Assembly (NCBI GenBank): GCA_025201375.1
Contig: JAIWZP010000007.1
Span: 310,001-374,000, forward strand
DNA from: Gongronella butleri
Taxonomy: Eukaryota; Mucoromycota; Mucoromycetes; Mucorales; Cunninghamellaceae
DNA: 64,000 nt
Direction of reading: 5' to 3'
Part shown: positions 59,290 to 64,000 of the stretch, piece by piece
Layout: the number at the start of each line of letters is the position of its first letter
How positions within the stretch are numbered: position 1 is the first letter of the stretch
Program-made: the position numbers and the translations under genes
The notes under the pieces: model-generated
What the model saw: the letters and a program-made list of their open reading frames with translations, nothing else
What the model was told of the DNA's origin: nothing
Databases searched by the model: none

Positions 59290-59760
59290 TTTACATTTTT
59301 CAACTCGCAAATTAAAATTGTTTGCGTGCAAATCCAATTGAGCACGCGCAAAAATGGGTTTTAGGCGCGCGCGGATTGCTGGTGTTGGGCGCGCAAGTTT
59401 AATTTGGGATACCTCATGCGCTTCGTCGGTAACAAATGTCGAGTTTCATCGACTTGCATATTTTTGACCCTTGCTCAGCAAACATGCATCGCCCTCGTGA
59501 TTCCTCGTGACATCTCGTGTCTCTCGCGATTATTCTTGTGTGGTTCTAATTTGGAATCTCGGACGCGCTTCGTCGTCGACAAATGACGCGTCTTATCAGA
59601 ATTGCGTACATTTGACAATAGCTCAAGAAAAACGCGTCGCTCTCGAATTTCCTCGATGGGCCTCACGTCTCTTACAGTATAATTGTTCTTGTGGGGTTTA
59701 AACTTTGAATCTCTGACGCGATTCGTCATCGAATAATGACGCGCTTCACTAAAGTTTGGC
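59290..59760. repeat. Dispersed repeat, family A, copy 2
   Basis: It repeats the words seen at 51220-51640: GCAAATTAAAATTG and GCGTGCAAATCCAATTGAGC, GGCGCGCGCGGATTGCTGG, GCGCGCAAGTTTAATTTGGG, then about three tandem units of roughly 120 bases, each with GAATCTCGGACGCGCTTCGT or a variant, an AATGACGCG word and TCTCG(T/C)GTCTCT. In copy 1 the tandem part has about two units. No coding potential is seen. Confidence 0.75.
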
Positions 59761-60229
59761 ATTAATTCAACAAAATCCCCCCTCATCGCATGCGCGTTTC
59801 TTCAGGACATCTCACGTCTCTCTTCCTGGTGGCAGCCGGCGCGGGTGCGGGCGACGGCTGACACTGATGCTCCGCATAAAAATGCACATTATAACGCGCA
59901 CTTACACGGCTTTAATTGCTGATGACAAGGATTGAGCACTTCTTTTTCTTTTCATCACATCTCACCTTTCCTTGCGATGTATGGATCATGCGTCAAGAGG
60001 GACTGCGGAGCGAGGGAGGTGCCGGTTGCAGCATAATTTCTGCAAAAAAACCTTTGTCGTTTCACATGCCTAATTTTTTTCCTCGTTTTGCATCACCGTG
60101 GCAGCAACAGAAGATTACAACGTTTTCTGCAAGTCGTTATCGCCATAGGTACGTGATGAAATGGCAAGCAACGGGCATAGCACAAAACCAATGAATAAGC
60201 CAAGCCTCTTTTGGCGCGCTTTGATAGTA

Positions 60230-61560
60230 ACACACGCGACAAGGTCCAACATATTGACGTGCGAGTCACCTCAAATGAATTAGTGACCAAAGGCGGTAAA
60301 AGCGCTTGTGATTCAAGAACATCGCGTCGTGTTCCCGGCGAGTTAGCCTTCAGGGATCATTTTGACTCTGATTTGTCCCTGGACTTATGCAAAATGCATT
60401 TTCTCAAGACTGAATAATTCGATTTGCGAAAAAAACTTGGTAACGTCGAAGTTTCAAGTCGAGTATCCATTGATCAAAATTTGGAGCCATACGGTCAGGC
60501 TCTTCAAAAACGCGTAAAATATTATTTGGCGCTGCGTTTTCAACTTTTCACTAGCAAACACGAATATCGAGATTTCTCGGGTCTGAGTGATCCGATTCGC
60601 GAAAAAATGTTAATGCCGTTGGAGAATTGGGTTTACTATCAACTGGTCCAAATTTAAGACCAGGTGATCTAGTTTCTGAGGAAGCACCATTTTCATAGGC
60701 GTAAAGTGGCTAAAATTACTACCATTCGGTCTCGTACCGCGGCAACATCTGAGCGCCCCGACACGTGAGATACGTCAAATAAATCGGCGGGCAAACGCGG
60801 TAAAAGCGCTTCTAGTTTGAAAACATCGCTTCGAGTTCTCAAAGAGTTAGCCTTCAGGGATCGTTTTGACCCTGTTTTGACCCTGAATTTATTTATGAAA
60901 AATGCATGTTCTCAGGACTGAATGATCCGATCTTCGGAAAAACTTGGAATCATCGAAGTATTGGGTCGAGTATCCACTGGCTTGCATTTGGAGCCAAGTT
61001 GTCCGCCTCATCGCGTGAAATGCGTAAAGTATTATTTGGCGCTGGGTTTTCACTAGTAAACACAAATCTTGAAGTTTCTTAGGACTGAGTGATCCGATTC
61101 GCAAAAAAAAATTAACACCATTAGACAATTGAGTTTATCATCAACCGGTGCAAATTTGGGACCAGATGAGAAAGTTTCCGAGTAAGCGCCAGCTTCATAG
61201 GCGTAAAGGGGGTACGATCAGCATTATTTTGTCACATACTGCGGCAACGGCTGAGCGCCCCGACGTGTGAGTCACTTCAAATGAATCGGCGGTCAAACGC
61301 GGTAAAAGCGCTTGTGATTTGGGGATATCGCTTCAAGTTTTCGGCGAGTTAGCCTTGAGGGGTCGTTTTGATTTTGGTTTGGCCCTGGATTCATGCAAAA
61401 TGCATTTTCTCAGGACTGAGTGATCCGATCTCTGGAAAAACTTGGGAACAACGAAGTCTTGAGTGCAGTATCCACTGGTCTAAATTTGGCGCCTGATGGT
61501 TAGGCTCGTCGGGAGAAACGCGTAAAGTAAAACGACATAGCACGACATGGCGACACGACA
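60230..61560. repeat. Dispersed repeat, family B, three tandem copies of about 500 bases
   Basis: Three related blocks begin near 60265, 60770 and 61265. Each has a GTGAGTCACC/GTGAGATACG word, CAAATGAATCGGCGG(T/G)CAAAC, GCGGTAAAAGCGCTT, a GTTCTC or GTTTTC word with GAGTTAGCCTTCAGGG, and then a TTTTGACCCTG stretch. Further parts (CATTTTCTCAGGACTGA, GAGTGATCCGATT, CGCGTAAAGTATTATTTGGC) recur at the same spacing. A single diverged copy of the GGCGGCCAAACGCGGTAAAA core lies at 23388-23407. No protein-coding exon is evident. Confidence 0.8.
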
Positions 61561-61721
61561 TTGCACGACACAAACGCGTGTACGCATTTCTAATGAGGGT
61601 TTTTTTTTTTTTTTTTTTTTTTAGGTTTTCGGCTCAATTTCTTCGCAATGACTCCATTTCCCTGTGGCCTGCACGAACTCGTTTTATTATCATTGGCTTT
61701 CTTTTTTAATCATGCAATATG

Positions 61722-64000
61722 CTACACATAGGGGGCCCAACCAAGGAACATTTGGCACAGATTCTTGTCAGCTGACGCGTCGCTGATGAGCTGGCTAACT
61801 TCTTGCTCAATGGTCCTGCCCGAGTCAATCTTGTTGGCCATCTTGCTAATCTGCGCCAGCGCGGCTTCCTATGGATTGCGTCCAAAAAGCAAAAGGAATC
61901 AGCGTTTTGTTTTCTCTCCGTCCATTTTTTTCATTCTTTTTTTTTTTTTTGTTTTACCTGCGGGATGGTGGTCTTTTTACGCCAATCGATGATGGGGTCG
62001 TGTGCGAGTGTTTCAAAGACACTGAGCAGCTGTACACGATTTTTGCGGAGGACCTCGAGAGTGACCTGGCAAGCTTTTTGGAACTCGCCCTGGTGGTGTG
62101 TGACGCCCATGGCGTCGAGGAGGTTCTTTGTGAGTCGGAAGGGCACGATTTCAGGGACGGTGAGATTCAGGCCGCGGTCAAAAATCATGTTGACGTCGAC
62201 GTGGACGGTGTCGCCGTTTGTGGCGTCAAAGAGCAAGTTTTCTGCGTGGCGGTCGCCGAGGCCTAGCACGTAGCCGACAATAGACATGACGGCCAGCGAC
62301 CGCACGTACCGCGACCGGCTGGCAAACCAATGCGATGGTTCGGGGAAATGCTCCAAGAACCACTTGTAAAACACAGCAGGGCAGCGCGGCAGCACCACGT
62401 CGGAAAAGACGCGTGTCTTTTCGTCGGGCTTTTTGCCATCGAGCAGGTGCCGGATTTGCGACATCAATGTGCGGTGCTCAATGCCTTGCGATTGCCACTC
62501 GGAAGTCACAATGCTCTTTAGCGCGTTCAAATTGTTGATCCACTCGATTAGGCCCCACCGGTCACCCAGTGGAATCACCGCATACGTGCGAATGTCTAAC
62601 AAAAAAAAAAAAAAAAGGAATTAGCCCGGTGACGCGTTTTTTTTTTTTGATTCTTTTTCGATTTTTTTATCATTCTTACACAATTGATGCTGGCGCGAGC
62701 TGACGTTTTTCTTCAAAAAGGTGTTGATCATGGTGCTGAATTCCATGGTGCGCGCGTCCTTGCGAAGATCGTCGTTTCTTTTGCACAAAAAGTGGTATTG
62801 CTTGCCATTGCTTGCGACAAAGGTGAAGCGCTTGGGTGCCTGGAGCGATTTCATGACAATGACGTCTGGCAGGATGCCCTGTATCGTGGGCAGGTCGGCA
62901 GGGTACGGGTCGTGCTTTTTGTACGGCATGGCCTCATGCTCAGGCAACGTTGGCAGCAATGCGGATTCCAAAGGCACGCAAATCTCCAGGTGCTTCATTT
63001 GCAGCAATGCAGGGAATTTGTGCAGCGTCGCATTGGTTGTGTCCGCACCAAAATCTTCCTTGGCCACAGCCGATAATTGTCGCGTCAGCTCGCGCGCTTG
63101 CTGTCACACACGAAAAAAATAAAATAAATAAAAACGCGTCAGTGCCCTATTTTTCCGCCCCCTCTTTTCTTTCTCTTTCTTACCTCAAAAGCCGTCAGCA
63201 CATGAGGGTATGCCATGGCCTACAATCCATAGAGACGAGAAAAATAAGCAAAAATGATAAAAAACGCGCATAAAATAAAATAAAAAGGGACCTTACGTCG
63301 ATATTGCAGATGATTTGAGAAAGCCGGTCGCGGACAAGTCTATCTGTGGAGTTGTAGGATGCCTGGAGTGCCCATGCGGTTGTCTTTGGGTACGAAAGCA
63401 GCACCTTTGTAATGATGATGGCCAAAATGTCGGCCACCTCGTCATCGCCGATGGTCAGCCTGGATACGAGGCGCGGCAGAATGAGGCCAAACTAGATTCA
63501 TACCCGATAAAAAATGAGGATCAGTGTCTCAAGAAGCCAATTGGCACACATTTTTGTTTTATTTTACCTGGTAAGGCTGTGCTGTCTCTGCAAAGCGACG
63601 CATCAGATTGTTCATGTCAGAGTAGCCTTTTTTAATGGCCTCGACCAGTTTTCGGTCCTCTCTATATGGGAGGAAAAACAAATGAGTGTCTCGATATCCC
63701 CCCTTTTTTTTTTTTTTTTTGCATTCTGTATGCCCTACACTCTGCTGATGGTGCGCATTTCTTCTGCAAATTGCATCCAAATGGACAAGAGGCGCGGCAT
63801 GGTGTGATAAAAGTATTTTGATCCCCTGTTGAGGGCCTCGACGTACAATTCGCCCACCGAAGTCAGGATGCGATGGCTGAAAAGAAGCGTGTTAGATGCG
63901 TCATAAACACGAATTGAGTGAAAAAAAAAACCCCCCCTCACATTTGCTTTTGATGCTTTTTGTTGTCTGCCAGGCGGTCGTAAAAGCTGCCCTGCATGAA
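61722..64000 (-). CDS. ATR: ATR/MEC1-type checkpoint kinase, C-terminal part (enters from the right edge)
   Basis: Eight exons are seen on the reverse strand: 64000-63942 (partial), 63876-63739, 63661-63568, 63491-63297, 63219-63184, 63100-62680, 62595-61958, 61868-61722. The end of the FAT domain reads YDRLADNKKHQKQ, YFYHTMPRLLSIW, then PRLVSRLTIGDDE. The PI3K-like kinase has LPTIQGILPDVIVMKSLQAP, RKDARTMEFSTMIN, IRTYAVIPLGDRWGLIEWIN (ATR-type), catalytic loop GYVLGLGDRHAENLLFD and HVDVNMIFDRGLNLTVPEIV. The FATC domain ends LCQMFLGWAPYV. The usual HVDFN/HVDFG reads HVDVN here, with Val for Phe. ATR senses single-stranded DNA and stalled forks. The N-terminal HEAT repeats lie beyond the window. 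Confidence 0.93.

Overview
The window is eukaryotic and looks like an early-diverging fungus, most likely a Mucoromycota/Mucorales-type genome. The reasons are: compact multi-exon genes with short AT-rich introns (GTAAG/GTAAAA donors, T-rich tracts before AG); genes such as Artemis, dynactin p27, NSRP1 and ARP4 that sit together in early fungi but are often lost in yeasts; a Nab3-like protein, an IML2/TTC39 protein and a small secreted expansin-like protein; and spliced IS630/Tc1-type transposases plus a chromodomain Ty3/gypsy element. The lineage is an inference from gene content, not a sequence search.

Layout. 1-1662: 3' end of a decayed Ty3/gypsy chromovirus with its 3' LTR. 2983-10499: compact block of ALG7 (-), a GCIP-family protein (+), the K/HDEL receptor (-), nuclear actin-related ARP4 (-) and an INO4-like bHLH factor (-), followed by one or two poorly resolved small genes. 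11.3-17.5 kb: gene-poor, with nested tandem repeats, a truncated reversed HTH copy, and an almost complete spliced transposase interrupted by two in-frame stops. 17545-22238: NSRP1 and a SET2-type H3K36 methyltransferase with three WW domains. 22.9-24.1 kb: a broken gene overlapping an antisense match to the 3' end of 18S rRNA. 24959-31210: IML2/TTC39, expansin-like protein, pyruvate dehydrogenase E2. 33404-41137: O-fucosyltransferase-like protein, ULP1 SUMO protease, an intronless aldehyde dehydrogenase, an intronless PDI, NTF2. 43013-50831: Nab3-like RNA-binding protein, dynactin p27, PRP22/DHX8 helicase, a lysine-methyltransferase-like protein. 51.2-54.5 kb: repeat plus transposase remnant directly abutting an intact 498-residue ORF with replication-initiator-like motifs. 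54922-59165: alpha/beta hydrolase and Artemis. 59.2-61.6 kb: two dispersed repeat families. 61722-64000: C-terminal part of ATR, running off the right edge.

The genes are ordinary housekeeping functions rather than one pathway: secretory pathway (ALG7, ERD2, PDI, fucosyltransferase-like), chromatin and transcription (ARP4, SET2, bHLH), RNA processing (NSRP1, Nab3-like, PRP22), transport (NTF2, dynactin) and DNA damage response (Artemis next to ATR). Splice models below were built by hand; coding lengths of all complete spliced models come out as multiples of three. Individual splice positions may be off by a base or two. The most unusual items are the replication-initiator-like ORF at 51.9-53.4 kb, the recurring TGACGCG motif inside introns, the 18S-like antisense segment, the S1-less PRP22 and the triple-WW SET2.
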